This document shows positions 14,671 to 14,672 of a stretch of DNA of 14,672 bases, piece after piece. The position numbers and the translations under genes were made by a program. The first letter of the stretch is position 1; each line of letters opens with the position of its first letter. The notes below the pieces were generated by a model that worked only from the letters and a program-made list of their open reading frames with translations, did no database searches and had not been told where the DNA came from. Source of the stretch: an uncultured Prevotella sp. (lineage in GTDB: Bacteria; Bacteroidota; Bacteroidia; Bacteroidales; Bacteroidaceae); contig CAAGEG010000096.1 of assembly GCA_900768785.1 (NCBI GenBank), forward strand, positions 1 through 14,672, in the 5' to 3' direction.

Positions 14671-14672
14671 TG

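Larger units (their letters stand above)
14374..14672. other. AT-rich intergenic region upstream of the operon promoter
   Basis: About 300 bases without a convincing gene. It holds a small minus-strand hairpin (ACCC/GGGT arms, 14431-14445, followed by TTTT), a second TGTA-N12-TACA element (14531-14550) and two 22-bp direct repeats at the right edge (14630-14670). A 68-codon minus-strand frame (14653-14447) has a Lys/Asn/Ile/Tyr-rich composition expected from AT-rich noncoding DNA. The gene to the right is outside the window. Confidence 0.6.

Noticed and set aside
1..14672. CRISPR arrays, tRNA/rRNA genes, insertion sequences or phage genes
   Set aside because: No array of regularly spaced repeats beyond the two 22-bp copies at the edge, no tRNA-like cloverleaf or rRNA sequence recognised, and no transposase, integrase or phage protein in any frame.

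Overview
The window looks like a piece of a Bacteroidota (Bacteroidales, Prevotella/Bacteroides-type) chromosome. The DNA is AT-rich. Coding regions lack Shine-Dalgarno sequences and have A/T-rich leaders. The promoters that can be read match the Bacteroidota pattern TTTG-N19/20-TAnnTTTG rather than -35/-10 boxes. The protein families (a MacB-type permease pair with MacA- and TolC-like partners, a pitrilysin-like M16 peptidase with a signal peptide, a small exported DUF3836-like protein) fit that group. The genus assignment is inference.

Every convincing gene is on the minus strand, so transcription runs from high to low coordinates. From the right edge: a 403-bp AT-rich intergenic region (14270-14672) holds an excellent promoter, an operator-like inverted repeat over its expected start site, and a 22-bp-period direct repeat at the window edge. 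Then come a small exported protein (14269-13817), a hairpin terminator/attenuator, an ABC ATPase (13681-12863), two paralogous six-helix membrane proteins (12838-12080, 12021-11239), a short GntR/YtrA-type regulator (11168-10812), a MacB/LolD-type ATPase (10773-10048), two paralogous MacB/FtsX-type permeases (9986-8730, 8719-7466), a MacA-like membrane-fusion protein (7412-6273), a TolC-like outer-membrane channel (6242-4866) and an M16 zinc peptidase (4774-1943). A strong terminator follows. The final gene is an MsbA-like ABC exporter with its own promoter, cut off by the left edge.

The central reading is a composite envelope-response locus. Its cytoplasmic and inner-membrane parts (ABC-2-type ATPase + two paralogous membrane proteins + GntR-YtrA regulator + MacB-type ATPase + FtsX-like permease) correspond part for part to the Bacillus subtilis ytrABCDEF operon, which is induced by lipid II-targeting antibiotics. 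It is extended with a periplasmic adaptor and an outer-membrane channel, as a diderm cell would need. The candidate operator (AGTGTA-N12-TACACT) closely resembles the reported YtrA operator and lies immediately downstream of the -7 box, which supports autoregulation of the whole run of genes by the internal GntR gene. Substrate and inducer cannot be read from the sequence.
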